A stretch of DNA of 64,000 bases, taken from assembly GCF_029213205.1 (NCBI RefSeq), contig NZ_JARGNH010000019.1, positions 1-64,000 of the forward strand. Reading direction: 5' to 3'. The notes beneath the pieces are model-generated. The model searched no databases and was not told where the DNA came from. It worked only from the letters and a program-made list of their open reading frames with translations. The translations under genes were made by a program, and so were the position numbers. How positions within the stretch are numbered: position 1 is the stretch's first letter; the number at the start of each line of letters is the position of its first letter. Below are positions 7,722 to 16,476 of the stretch, piece by piece. Origin of the DNA: Pseudooceanicola sp. Its GTDB lineage: Bacteria; Pseudomonadota; Alphaproteobacteria; Rhodobacterales; Rhodobacteraceae.

Positions 7722-8348
7722 TCAAGTCGTGCGGTCGGTCAGCAATCCGTTCAACGACAGTCTGAGAAATTGTTCGGCGACTTCCTCGACTGACAATTTG
7801 CCGTCCGGCTTGTGCCAACGCGGGATGTAGTTCAGCCAGGACAACAGCAGCCGGGTCACCAACGAGGGATTCTCTGGCAGCAGGGTTCCGGCGGCCATCG
7901 CCCGTTCAACCTCGGTGCGCAGCAGACTCTCAAAATGGTCGCGCAATTCGACCATCTCAGTCCGGTCCGAAATCGCCGCAATTGACCAGAATATCCGCGA
8001 GCTAACCACCCAGCCAGAGCGGTTCTGATCAATGTACCGGGCGCAGGCCAGCAGGAAGGCCCGCATCCGCAACATCGGATCGTCAGAATTGGTCGCGGCG
8101 ATCGCCTGTTCCATCAGATCGTTCAACCGGGTCATCCGGGTTGAGACCACCGATTTCAGCAGGCTTTCCTTGTCCGGGTAATGGTAATAAAGTGCCGCCT
8201 TGGTCATTCCACATTGTTGGGCCACATCGCGCAAAGAGGTTCCGGCATAGCCGGAATTTGCAAACAATTGCGTGGCCGCATCGATGATCTGTGCCTTTCG
8301 CTGATCCGAAGGCATCTTGGTCGTGGCGGGGGGGGCAGGCTGGGTCAC
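7722..8348 (-). CDS. TetR family transcriptional regulator (208 aa)
   Basis: N-terminal TetR helix-turn-helix at about residues 20-65 (AQIIDAATQLFANSGYAG, TSLRDVAQQCGMTKAALYYH, YPDKESLL), followed by a helical ligand-binding domain with the HWKPDG-like RWHKPDGKLSVEEVAEQFL C-terminus seen in fatty-acid/CoA-responsive TetR proteins. It is convergent with the DUF35 gene (9 bp apart). No copy of the CTAAC-N4-GTTAG palindrome of region C occurs upstream, so its own targets are unclear. Confidence 0.9.
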   Translation of the reverse strand: MTQPAPPATTKMPSDQRKAQIIDAATQLFANSGYAGTSLRDVAQQCGMTKAALYYHYPDKESLLKSVVSTRMTRLNDLMEQAIAATNSDDPMLRMRAFLLACARYIDQNRSGWVVSSRIFWSIAAISDRTEMVELRDHFESLLRTEVERAMAAGTLLPENPSLVTRLLLSWLNYIPRWHKPDGKLSVEEVAEQFLRLSLNGLLTDRTT

Positions 8349-8643
8349 AGCGTGTTCTCCGGATCGGGTAGGCGGCGAAGGCCGTTAAAGCCAAAAGCTT
8401 AGCGTTCAGCGCTTCGATAAGAAAGTAATTTACCGACCGGCAGGCAGGGAATGCTGCGACATTACACCTATATGTTGTTTCGGAAGCCGCCAGCGGTCTT
8501 ATGCCCACCAAGAGCGTGCACGTCCGGATCCAGCGAGTCGGCGACAAAGCTCGGGTCGGTCGCCAAGCAGATCGCGGGCGGTGCCCATGGGGCCACACCC
8601 TGCAAGTCACCCGTGTCGATGGTTATTGGATACCCTTCGAATG
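8349..8643. other. Intergenic region without recognisable gene
   Basis: About 295 bp between the TetR start and the end of the leftward thiolase-like gene. It must contain the TetR promoter (the A/T-richer part near 8400-8470). The 8480-8640 portion is GC-rich with open frames on both strands, but none resembles a known protein or has a ribosome-binding site. It may be debris of a lost gene. Confidence 0.5.
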
Positions 8644-9774
8644 TCAGATCGGGCGGCCCAGTATCATCGTGCCATGGGTGTGCATGGTGCCGCCCTGGTT
8701 CGACACCAGTCCGGGTTTGTCACCGGCGACCTGCAGATTGGCGTCACCGCGCATCTGGCGCACCAGCTCCGCAACCAGTTGCAGGCCCGGGGTGCCGGAT
8801 TCTGACAGCAACCCGCCGGAGGTGTTGATCGGCATCTCGCCATCCAGCGCAATCGCGCCCTCGGCGGCCCAGGCGGCGGCATGTCCGCGTTTGCAGATGC
8901 CGTAATCCTCAAGCGTGATGATCGGGGTGATGGTGAAGCAATCGTAGATCTGCGCCACGCCGATATCCTTGGGCGTCAGCCCGGCCATGGCAAAGGCGGT
9001 CTTGCCGGACACCTCGGCCATGGTGCGGGTCAGATCCTTGCGCAGATGCACGTCCAGCGTTTCCTGACCCTGACCAAGGCCGAGGATCGGCACCGCCTTG
9101 TCGATCTTCAGTTCCTTGGCGCGTTCGGCGGTCATCATCACGATGGCGACGGCACCGTCCGAAACCAGACAGCAATCGTCGCGGCGCATCGGGGCGATGA
9201 GAAACGGGTCGGCCATGTAATCGTCGAGAGTGATTGCTTTTTGCAATTGGGCGTTCGGGTTCTGGGCGCCATAGCCACGGATGGCCACTGGAATCGCGCC
9301 GAACTGTTCGTCAGGCACCTTGTATTGCTGCTTGTAGCGCTGATGGATCATCGCATAGCCGGCGGCGGTGGAATAAAAGCCATAGAGCGCGTCATCACCG
9401 CGCGGGCGGGAATAGACGGCGCGGGATCCGGTCTTGGGATTGTCGCCAAAGACCACCAGCGCGCAGTCGATCATCCCGGCATCCAGCGCCAGCGCGGCAT
9501 TGGTGATCTGGGCGATATTGGCGGCGCCGCCCTGATCCAGCGATCCGCACATTTTCGGCTGGATTCCCAACGCCTGGCTGACCTTCTGGCCATAGAGGAT
9601 TTCCAGATCGGAATTGCCGGTCTTGACCATCACCGCATCGACCATCGATTTCTCGACCCCGGCGTCGTCCAGCGCCTTGCGCGTCGCCTCGGCGATCAAT
9701 GACAGCCGATCGCGGCCGGGCAATTTCCCGAAGGCGGTGTTGCCGACCCCGGCAATGACAATATTCCCCCTCAT
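8644..9774 (-). CDS. Thiolase-like protein, SCP-x/Ltp2 type without nucleophilic Cys (376 aa)
   Basis: Whole-length thiolase fold: N-terminal IAGVGNTAFGKLPGRDR, middle MRRDDCCLVSDGAVAIVM and C-terminal QIYDCFTITPIITLEDYG and NTSGGLLSESG. The position of the acyl-accepting Cys is occupied by Gly/Ala (SLDQGGAANIAQ) and the GHPxGATG His motif is replaced by SGTPG. This is the pattern of Ltp2-type retro-aldolases and related non-thiolytic members, which work with a DUF35 partner (probably 7311-7712). It overlaps the upstream crotonase by 4 bp (9771-9774), so both are co-transcribed. Confidence 0.85.
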   Translation of the reverse strand: MRGNIVIAGVGNTAFGKLPGRDRLSLIAEATRKALDDAGVEKSMVDAVMVKTGNSDLEILYGQKVSQALGIQPKMCGSLDQGGAANIAQITNAALALDAGMIDCALVVFGDNPKTGSRAVYSRPRGDDALYGFYSTAAGYAMIHQRYKQQYKVPDEQFGAIPVAIRGYGAQNPNAQLQKAITLDDYMADPFLIAPMRRDDCCLVSDGAVAIVMMTAERAKELKIDKAVPILGLGQGQETLDVHLRKDLTRTMAEVSGKTAFAMAGLTPKDIGVAQIYDCFTITPIITLEDYGICKRGHAAAWAAEGAIALDGEMPINTSGGLLSESGTPGLQLVAELVRQMRGDANLQVAGDKPGLVSNQGGTMHTHGTMILGRPI

Positions 9775-10547
9775 TGGCCCTTGAACTCCGGTTTGCGTTT
9801 CTCGGCAAAGGCGGCGCGGGCGGTGGCGGTGTCTTCGCTGCCCTGCAGGATTTTGCTGATCAATTGTTCCATTCTAAGGCCGGTGGACAGATCCATATCC
9901 TGCGACCGCACCCCCAGCTCCTTCGCCGCCTGCACTGCCAGAGGCGCGCAAGAGGCAATCAGACGGGCATATTCATAGGCCTTGGGCAGCAGCTGATCGC
10001 GTTCGACCACATCGTTGATGAAGCCCCAGCGCTGTGCCTCTTCGGCATCGATGGGCTCACCCGTCAGCAGCATTTTCATGCCGACGGCATAGGGCAGCTG
10101 TTTCAGCGCCCGCTGGGTGCCGCCATTGGCGGCGATGATGCCGCGCTTGACCTCGGACAGACCAAAGCCGACACCGGGCACCGAAATCCTGATGTCGGTG
10201 GCCAGCATCAGGGTGACGCCGCCACCCATGCAGGCGCCGTTCACCGCGCAGATGATCGGCTTCCAGACCTCAAGTCCGCGGTTCAGGATCTGATCCTTCT
10301 GCGTCATCCAGAGCTCGGACAGCGGCACCTTGCGCCCGACAAAGCTTTTCAGATCGGCGCCAGCGCAGAACGCCTTGTCGCCGGCGCCGGTGATGATCGC
10401 GCAGCGGATCGCATCATCGTCGCGCACCCGTTGCCAGGCCTCGCTCAGCAATTGGTAATGTTCGGCGTCCAGCGCGTTGCGCCGTTCCTGCCGGTTGATG
10501 GTGATCAGCGCAACGCCGTCACCGTCCACGTCCATGTCGATTGCCAT
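9771..10547 (-). CDS. Enoyl-CoA hydratase/isomerase family protein (258 aa)
   Basis: Crotonase fold with FCAGADLKS oxyanion motif and GGTQRALKQLP. Only the second catalytic Glu of classical hydratases is present (LSEVKRG); the first is replaced (GGGVTLMLA), so isomerase, hydrolase or one-Glu hydratase chemistry is possible. The ATG at 10547 is chosen because GGGAGG lies 5 bp upstream; a long in-frame extension to 10751 encodes nothing conserved. It heads the two-gene operon with the thiolase-like protein and is divergent from the ADP-forming synthetase. Confidence 0.88.
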   Translation of the reverse strand: MAIDMDVDGDGVALITINRQERRNALDAEHYQLLSEAWQRVRDDDAIRCAIITGAGDKAFCAGADLKSFVGRKVPLSELWMTQKDQILNRGLEVWKPIICAVNGACMGGGVTLMLATDIRISVPGVGFGLSEVKRGIIAANGGTQRALKQLPYAVGMKMLLTGEPIDAEEAQRWGFINDVVERDQLLPKAYEYARLIASCAPLAVQAAKELGVRSQDMDLSTGLRMEQLISKILQGSEDTATARAAFAEKRKPEFKGQ

Positions 10548-10688
10548 TTGTCCTCCCAGGGGTCTTGCGCCCAAAATCAGTATGCCGATCAGACCGGCCA
10601 CGCCCATCCTTGCCGCTGGATTTTTCACATCTGCGAAACGGCGCGAATGGATTGCCTTGCGGTCATATTGACCCTTCAATGCTTCAAA

Positions 10689-10715
10689 GGTAACACCATT
10701 GAAAAATGGCATACC
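10689..10715. promoter_or_regulatory. Dyad symmetry in the divergent promoter region
   Basis: Nested inverted repeats GGTA...TACC (10689-10692 and 10712-10715) and CCATT...AATGG (10696-10700 and 10705-10709) share one centre. They lie between the leftward crotonase (start 10547) and the rightward synthetase (start 10773), a suitable place for a shared operator. The TGGT/ACCA-like half sites would suit a GntR-type protein; this is inference. Confidence 0.35.
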
Positions 10716-10772
10716 AAAATCGCACAGGTCTGTCATCTGGCGTTTCAACAATAAGATTTAGGGAGAATCGAT

Positions 10773-12911
10773 TTGACTGGAACCACCGCACATAAGCCGC
10801 CGCTGCCCGATGATTTCTTTCGCCCGTCCTCGATGGCTTTTGTCGGCGCGACCCCGGACCTCGACACCATCCGCGGCCGGTTGTTCCACTTCACTATCAA
10901 GAATGGTTATACCGGCGCGCTCTACCCGATCCACCCGACGCACAAGGAAATTCACGGGGCCAAATGCTATGCCTCGATCCTTGACGTAAAGGCGCCGGTC
11001 GACCTGGCGGTGATCGCGATCCCGGCAAAGCTGGTGCCAGATGTGGTTGATCAATGCGCCGAGGCCGAGGTCAAGAATGTGATGATCATCTCTTCGGGGT
11101 TTGCCGAAGAGGGCGGCGCCGCAACCGCCTTGCAGGATCGGATCCTCGCCACTGCCGAAAAGGCGGGCATGCGGATTGTCGGCCCGAACAGCGAGGGGTT
11201 CTTTAACGCCGTTACCCCGGTCAGTGCCACGTTTTCGCCGGTGGTCGAATCGCTCGACAAGGACGAGATGGCGCATGCCCGGCCCGACCGCCGGGTTGGC
11301 GTGGTGTCGCAATCGGGCGGCATGGGCTTCGCGATTTTCACCCGGGGGCGCAACCTCGGCATCAGTTTCAGCCATGTGATCTCGACCGGGAACGAGGCCG
11401 ATCTGACCGCCGCCGACTATATGGATGTGATGGTCCGCGACCCCGACACTGATGTGATCGTGGTGCTCTGTGAATCGATCCGTGACGGCGATGGATTCTG
11501 TCGCGCTGCGGCGGCTGCGCGAGCAGCGGGCAAACCGGTGATCGTCTGCAAGCTGGGCCGCTCCGCCGCCGGGGCGCGGGCTGCCGCTTCGCATACCGCC
11601 TCGCTGACCGGCGAACATTCCGCCTATCGTGCGGTGTTCCGCAAATACGGATTGATCGAGGCTGCCGAGATGGATGAGGCGGTGGCGCTGGCCGCGGTCT
11701 TTGCCACCTGCGCGCCGCCGCGCGGGCGCCGGGTCGGGATTGTCACCGCATCGGGCGGCGGCGGCACCACGACGGCGGATATCTTTGCCGATTTCGACCT
11801 GACGGTGCCGGAATTGTCGGCGCCGCTGCAGGCCGAAATCGAAAAGCTGATCCCGCCGCACGCCTCGGCGTTGAACCCGGTCGACACCACTGCGCAGGGC
11901 GCCTCGACCGGCCCCGTCTCAATGCAGATCGCCGAGATGCTGGAGCAAAGCGACGAGGTCGATCTCATTCTGGGCATCGTCTCGGCAGCGCGTGAAACCT
12001 CGGTTTCGTTGCTGCCGGACAAGCTGCGCGGTATTCAGGATCGCGGTAAGGTGCCGATCCTGGTCTGGACCTATACGCTGGCGTCAAAACTGGCCAAGGT
12101 TACCGCCGCCGAGGGCGGCACGGTGCTGATGACAGATCTCCGGCAATGCGGTCTGGCGCTGGCCAAGCTGGCCGAATATGGGGCCTTCCTTGCCAGTCCG
12201 ACGGATGATGACGCCACCTCTGGCCCGGCGCTGACCCGGCCCGACACCACGGCGGGCGCGCTGACCGAAATGCAGAGCAAGGCCTGGCTGGCAGGCTATG
12301 ACATTGGCGGCGAGGGCGACGTTCTGGCCGGGTCCGGTGATGCTGCGGCAGCGGCGGCGGATGCCATCGGCTATCCGGTGGTGCTGAAAATCCAGTCGCC
12401 CGACATCCTGCACAAGACCGAGGTCGGCGGCGTGCGCGTCGGGCTGAAGGACGCAGAAACGGTGCGCGCGGCTTATGGCGAAATCGTCTCGAACGCGGCG
12501 CAAAAAGCCCCCAAAGCCAAGGTTGACGGGGTGCTGGTGCAGAAAATGGCGCCGAAAGGTGTGGAGCTGGTGATCGGCATGGTCAACGATGCCACCTTTG
12601 GCCCGATCATGATGATTGGCGCTGGTGGTGTCGCGGTCGAGCTCTATGGCGACGTGCTGCATTATCCGGCACCGTTCGGCCCGGCCAAGGCCGAAGAATT
12701 GTTGCGCAGCCTGAAATCCGCGCCCCTGTTCGACGGCTTTCGCGGGGCGGCCCCAATCGACCTGAAACCGGCCGCCGCGTTGATCTCGCGGATCAGCCAG
12801 GCGGCGATGGCCGGTCGTGATTACGTTGCTGAAATGGAATTCAACCCGGTGATCCTGCATGCAGACGGATCCGGCATCAGCGTCGCCGACGCGGTTGTGA
12901 TCCTCAAATGA
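10773..12911 (+). CDS. ADP-forming acyl-CoA synthetase, fused alpha/beta subunits (712 aa)
   Basis: Acetate/acyl-CoA ligase (ADP-forming): N-terminal CoA-binding Rossmann domain (SSMAFVGATPD, residues about 18-120), succinyl-CoA-synthetase-like flavodoxin domains with the phosphohistidine region ASHTASLTGEH (His near residue 274), and a C-terminal ATP-grasp domain from about residue 490 (YPVVLKIQSPDILHKTEVGG). About 700 aa is the usual length of the fused form. It would make an acyl-CoA and ADP reversibly. The start is TTG at 10773 behind GGGAG. The gene is followed by a dehydrogenase pseudogene and a crotonase. Confidence 0.92.
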   Translation: MTGTTAHKPPLPDDFFRPSSMAFVGATPDLDTIRGRLFHFTIKNGYTGALYPIHPTHKEIHGAKCYASILDVKAPVDLAVIAIPAKLVPDVVDQCAEAEVKNVMIISSGFAEEGGAATALQDRILATAEKAGMRIVGPNSEGFFNAVTPVSATFSPVVESLDKDEMAHARPDRRVGVVSQSGGMGFAIFTRGRNLGISFSHVISTGNEADLTAADYMDVMVRDPDTDVIVVLCESIRDGDGFCRAAAAARAAGKPVIVCKLGRSAAGARAAASHTASLTGEHSAYRAVFRKYGLIEAAEMDEAVALAAVFATCAPPRGRRVGIVTASGGGGTTTADIFADFDLTVPELSAPLQAEIEKLIPPHASALNPVDTTAQGASTGPVSMQIAEMLEQSDEVDLILGIVSAARETSVSLLPDKLRGIQDRGKVPILVWTYTLASKLAKVTAAEGGTVLMTDLRQCGLALAKLAEYGAFLASPTDDDATSGPALTRPDTTAGALTEMQSKAWLAGYDIGGEGDVLAGSGDAAAAAADAIGYPVVLKIQSPDILHKTEVGGVRVGLKDAETVRAAYGEIVSNAAQKAPKAKVDGVLVQKMAPKGVELVIGMVNDATFGPIMMIGAGGVAVELYGDVLHYPAPFGPAKAEELLRSLKSAPLFDGFRGAAPIDLKPAAALISRISQAAMAGRDYVAEMEFNPVILHADGSGISVADAVVILK

Positions 12912-13702
12912 CACCGGGACACCTGCCAATCGAAAGCCGACCGAGATGGATAGTGGCTGACCGATGGGCAGAGAATGATAAAGGACCTGGCCCGCAACTT
13001 CCCGCATGACAAGGGGCTGCACCTTGAGGCCGAAGGCGACGTCGCCGGGGAACCGGCGGCGTTGAAGACCCGCGCGGTTCTGGACGGTGGCGAATGGGTG
13101 ACCAACAGGCGCAAGATCTGGATCGGCACGGCGGGCTGCGGATTTCACCATGCTGATGCCCTCGACCGACCCGGAAAAAGGCGCGCGCGATGGAACGCGG
13201 TGGAATCAGTGCCTTTCTGGCCGACATGGGAATGCCCGGTTTCAACGTCACCCGGCGCCTTTCCATGCTCGGTAATCGCTACACTTATGAAATCGTAATT
13301 CAAGATCTGCGGTTGCCGAAATCGGCGTTGCCGGGTCAGAGAGCGCAAGGCTTTTGGCACGCTGCGCTCAGACAGGCCATCGATCTGGTGGAGGATTGCC
13401 AATGCAGAGATGCAGTTGCACGCGCTGCGGCGGTTGATTTACAACAATGCCGCCAAGATCGATGCCAGTCAGCAGACGCGAACCGGATGTTCGGTGATCA
13501 AGCTGATGGGTGCCGAACTGGCCTGGGACACCATCGATAAGGTGATGCAATCCCTTGGCGCCATGGGTAGACCAAGGAGCTGCCGTTGCCGCTGATGGCC
13601 AGCCATGTCCGCCTTCTGCGGGTTTACGAGGGTCCCAGCGAAGTGCACCGTATGCTGATCGCGCGTCACGCGCTCCAGGACCGGATTTCCGGCCTGTTCT
13701 GA
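12912..13702 (+). pseudogene. Degenerate acyl-CoA dehydrogenase (frameshifts and deletions)
   Basis: Successive pieces in different frames are collinear with one acyl-CoA dehydrogenase: LKTRAVLDGGEWVTNRRKIWI (about 13063-13125), GISAFLADMGMPGFNVTRRL and SMLGNRYTYEIV (13199-13300), LHALRRLIYNNAAKID (13413-13460), then PLPLMASHVRLLRVYEGPSE up to a TGA at 13700-13702. The catalytic YEG motif is still readable, but at least three frameshifts and a deletion in the FAD region separate the pieces. The N-terminal third is missing or unrecognisable. It lay between the synthetase and the crotonase as part of a once complete operon. Confidence 0.85.
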
Positions 13703-13717
13703 TATTGAGGAGAAACC

Positions 13718-14491
13718 ATGAGCGAAGTCAAAATAACCCGCGACGGTCACGTCGCATCGGTCGAGCTGCAGCGCGGCCCCAATAATTTCGTCGATATCAG
13801 CCTGATCAATGACATCGCCACCGCCTATGAAGAGCTGGATGCTGATACCTCGGTGCGCGCGATTGTGCTGTGCTCGGACGGCAAGCATTTCTCGGCCGGT
13901 GCGAATTTGGCCGAGCGCGTCAAGGACGACGGCGATTCAATCACTCAAGAGGCGACTCGGCATCTCTATCAAGAGGCGCATCGTCTGATGTCGAACCGCA
14001 AGCCGGTGGTCGCTGCGGTGCGGGGCGCTGCGGTTGGCGCCGGGATCGGCCTGGCCCTGTCCGCCGATTTCCGTGTCGGTTCCGCCGAAACCCGGCTGTC
14101 CGCGAATTTCTGTCGCCAGGGCTATCATCCCGGTTTCGGCACCACCTATACGCTGCCCCGGATCGTTGGCGATCAACAGGCGGCCTGGCTGTTTTACACC
14201 GGACGTCGGGTGCCGGGCGACGAGGCCTATGAGATGGGTCTTCTCGACTGGTTGGTGGAGTCCGATCAAATCCGTGCGAAGGCGCATGAGGTCGCGGCAG
14301 AGATCGCGGTTTCGGCCCCTCTGGCGGTGGAATTCACCCGCAAGACCCTGCGCAACGGGGTCGTCGATGCGTTCAAACTGGCGACCTACAATGAAGCCTT
14401 TGAACAGAACCTTCTGAACCAGACCCATGATTTCAAGGAAGGCGTCAAGGCGATGAACGAACGCCGGGTGCCGGATTTCAAAGGCTATTGA
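13718..14491 (+). CDS. Enoyl-CoA hydratase/isomerase family protein (257 aa)
   Basis: Crotonase fold with FSAGANLAER oxyanion loop and GAGIGLALSADFRVG. Both classical catalytic Glu positions are non-acidic here (GIGLA; NFCRQGYHPGFG), so it is unlikely to be a plain hydratase; isomerase or hydrolase activity is conceivable. It has an AGGAG ribosome-binding site 8 bp before ATG 13718. It follows the dehydrogenase pseudogene and is followed by a hairpin with a short T run. Confidence 0.85.
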   Translation: MSEVKITRDGHVASVELQRGPNNFVDISLINDIATAYEELDADTSVRAIVLCSDGKHFSAGANLAERVKDDGDSITQEATRHLYQEAHRLMSNRKPVVAAVRGAAVGAGIGLALSADFRVGSAETRLSANFCRQGYHPGFGTTYTLPRIVGDQQAAWLFYTGRRVPGDEAYEMGLLDWLVESDQIRAKAHEVAAEIAVSAPLAVEFTRKTLRNGVVDAFKLATYNEAFEQNLLNQTHDFKEGVKAMNERRVPDFKGY

Positions 14492-14518
14492 AAATAGCTG
14501 AGGCTGACAGCACGAAAG

Positions 14519-14540
14519 CGGCGTGTTCACGCGCCGTTTT
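14519..14540 (+). terminator. Possible rho-independent terminator
   Basis: CGGCG (14519-14523) pairs with CGCCG (14532-14536) around TGTTCACG, followed by TTTT (14537-14540). Short stem but located 28 bp after the crotonase stop codon. Confidence 0.5.
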
Positions 14541-14582
14541 CGACCCTAATTTTCCCCGACATTTCGATTCAGCGAGGAATCC

Positions 14583-14795
14583 ATGCCCGAGAACCGTTTG
14601 TCCCGCGAAGGCAAAGCTGCCTGGCTGACCATCGGCCATTCCGAACGGCTGAACGCTCTGACGCCTGCGCTGCTGGCGCAGCCTGACAAAGGGCTGGACG
14701 CGGTTGCCGCGCTTCAGGGGATTGCGCCCGCCGAGGCTGCCGGGGCGGTCTGGGCCGCACATGTGCAACCGCAGGCGCCGGGGCAGGCGGCATGA
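14583..14795 (+). pseudogene. Small chimeric frame: crotonase N-terminus joined to unrelated tail (70 aa)
   Basis: Begins with a good start (AGCGAGGAA before ATG 14583). The first 35 residues (AAWLTIGHSERLNALTPALL) read like the N-terminal strand and NALT motif of an enoyl-CoA hydratase. The remainder (ALQGIAPAEAAGAVWAAHVQ) does not continue that fold. The likely explanation is an internal deletion fusing remnants of two genes; the tail's origin is not recognised. Its stop overlaps the HMG-CoA-lyase-like start by ATGA, so it may still be translated. Confidence 0.5.
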
Positions 14796-15742
14796 GCGCC
14801 GATGTGGTGCTCTGCGAATGCTTTGCCCGCGACGGGCTGCAGCATGAGGCGGATTTTGTCGCCACCGATGCCAAGGTCGCCGCGATCAATGCCTTTGCCG
14901 CCGCCGGGTTTCCCCGGATCGAGGTGACCAGCTATTCGCACCCGAAACATGTCCCCGCCTTTGCCGATGGCCAGGAGGTGCTGCGCCGGATCGACCTGCC
15001 CGCAGGGGTCAGCACCAAAGCGACCTGCCCGAACCTGCGGGCGGTCGAACGGGCGCTGATGGACCGGTCGGATGGTCATGGCGCTTCGGAATTTTCGCTG
15101 CTGGTCTCCGCGACCGAGGCGCATACCCAAAAGAATCTGCGCACCGACCGGGCAACGCAGTGGCGCAATGTCACTGACATGGCCCGGGCTGCGACCGAGG
15201 CGGATTCAGAAGTCCGGCTGGTCGGCGTCATCTCGGTCGCCTTTGGCTGCCCGTTCGAGGGCGCGGTCGATGAGGGCAGGTTGATCGCGGACGCGGCGCG
15301 GTTCGTTGACCTGGGCGCGCGGCATCTGACCATTGGCGACACCACCGGCCTGGCCAGCCCGCGCCGGATCCGCAGTTTTTGGACCCGGATGGCGCGCGAA
15401 TTGCCCGAGGCCGTGCCGATCGCGCATTTCCACGACAGCCGCGGCACTGGCCTGGCCAATTGCATGGCCGCGCTTGAGGCCGGGTGCACCTGGTTTGACA
15501 GCGCCATGGGCGGCACCGGCGGCCATCCGGCGCAGATCAAATATGGCGGCGGCTTTACCGGCAATATCTGCACCGAGGATCTGGTGAACCTGCTGGAGGA
15601 AGAGGGCGTGGACACCGGGCTTGATTTTGATCGGCTGGCCACGGCTTCGCGGCTCTGCGAAAAGATTTTGGGCCGCGAATTGCGGTCAATGGTGGCGCGG
15701 TCCGGATCCGGGCTGGCGCATTGGGGGGCCTTTGATGACTGA
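14792..15742 (+). CDS. HMG-CoA lyase-like protein (DRE-TIM family, 316 aa)
   Basis: DRE-TIM barrel: RDGLQHEADF replaces the RDGLQNE metal/substrate motif, HFHDSRGTGLAN carries the His-x-His metal ligands. The usual active-site loop GLGGCP is GGTGGHP here, so the catalytic Cys of HMG-CoA lyase is missing. It may therefore cleave a different 3-hydroxy-3-acyl-CoA or have low activity. About 316 aa is normal for the family. It overlaps both neighbours (ATGA upstream; ATGACTGA with the crotonase downstream), indicating one operon. Confidence 0.85.
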   Translation: MSADVVLCECFARDGLQHEADFVATDAKVAAINAFAAAGFPRIEVTSYSHPKHVPAFADGQEVLRRIDLPAGVSTKATCPNLRAVERALMDRSDGHGASEFSLLVSATEAHTQKNLRTDRATQWRNVTDMARAATEADSEVRLVGVISVAFGCPFEGAVDEGRLIADAARFVDLGARHLTIGDTTGLASPRRIRSFWTRMARELPEAVPIAHFHDSRGTGLANCMAALEAGCTWFDSAMGGTGGHPAQIKYGGGFTGNICTEDLVNLLEEEGVDTGLDFDRLATASRLCEKILGRELRSMVARSGSGLAHWGAFDD

Positions 15743-16466
15743 ACCTGTACTTGTAACCAACCAGGGATCGGTGCGTCATGTGACCCTGAATCGCCCTGAC
15801 AAGCTGAACGCGATGAATATGGAAATGTCGCGGATGTTCTGCGCGGCGCTGGAAGAGGCGGATCGTGATGACAGCGTCCGTGCGGTGCTGCTGACCGGGG
15901 CCGGACGTGGGTTTTGTGCCGGGGCGGATACCGGCGAATTCAAGGACCTGAACCCGGACAATGCGCATCTGGTCAATGAGCGCGCGCATCTGACCACCCG
16001 CGTCCACAGCCTGCCGCGCCAGATCGGCAAGCCGGTGATCGCGGCGGTGCAGGGGGTGGCAATGGGTGGCGGTGCCGGTCTGGCGCTGGCGGCGGATATC
16101 CTGGTGGTGTCGGACGATCTGCGCTTCGGCTATCCCGAGCTGAAGCATGGTCTGGTGCCAGCGCTGGTGATGTCGAGCCTGGTGCGCCACATCCATCCCA
16201 AGCTGGCGTTTGAACTGGTCGCAACCGGCCGAATCCTGTCGGGGCAGGAACTGCTGTCTCTGGGCATCGCCAACCGTGCGGAAAGCGGCGATGCGGTGGT
16301 CGACACCGCGATGGAACTGGCGCTGCGCTGTGCCGAGCGACCGCGCGCCGCGATGCGCGAAAGCAAGGCGTTGATGCATCTCACCGCCGACCTCGGATTT
16401 GAAGAGGCGATGCAGCAGGGGCTGGCCGCCAACATCCGGATGCGCGGGTTTTCCAAAGACGAGTGA
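15735..16466 (+). CDS. Enoyl-CoA hydratase/isomerase family protein (243 aa)
   Basis: Crotonase fold with FCAGADTGEF and GGGAGLALAADIL. The second catalytic Glu is kept (YPELKHG), the first is replaced by Gly/Ala. The ATG at 15735 overlaps the lyase stop (15740-15742); longer in-frame starts lie inside the lyase gene and encode no conserved residues. The gene ends 11 bp before the transposase remnant, so the operon may have been cut here. Confidence 0.87.
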   Translation: MTEPVLVTNQGSVRHVTLNRPDKLNAMNMEMSRMFCAALEEADRDDSVRAVLLTGAGRGFCAGADTGEFKDLNPDNAHLVNERAHLTTRVHSLPRQIGKPVIAAVQGVAMGGGAGLALAADILVVSDDLRFGYPELKHGLVPALVMSSLVRHIHPKLAFELVATGRILSGQELLSLGIANRAESGDAVVDTAMELALRCAERPRAAMRESKALMHLTADLGFEEAMQQGLAANIRMRGFSKDE

Positions 16467-16476
16467 GGCGGTGACG

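Noticed and set aside
8480-8640. Small + strand frames in the gap between TetR and the thiolase-like gene
   Set aside because: No ribosome-binding site, no recognisable family, and overlapping frames on both strands of equal quality.
10548-10772. Possible sigma-54 promoter (TGGATTGCC..TTGC-like and TGGCATACC strings)
   Set aside because: Neither has GG and GC at the required ten-base distance with TGGC/TTGC context; they are weak compared with 18813 and 20432.
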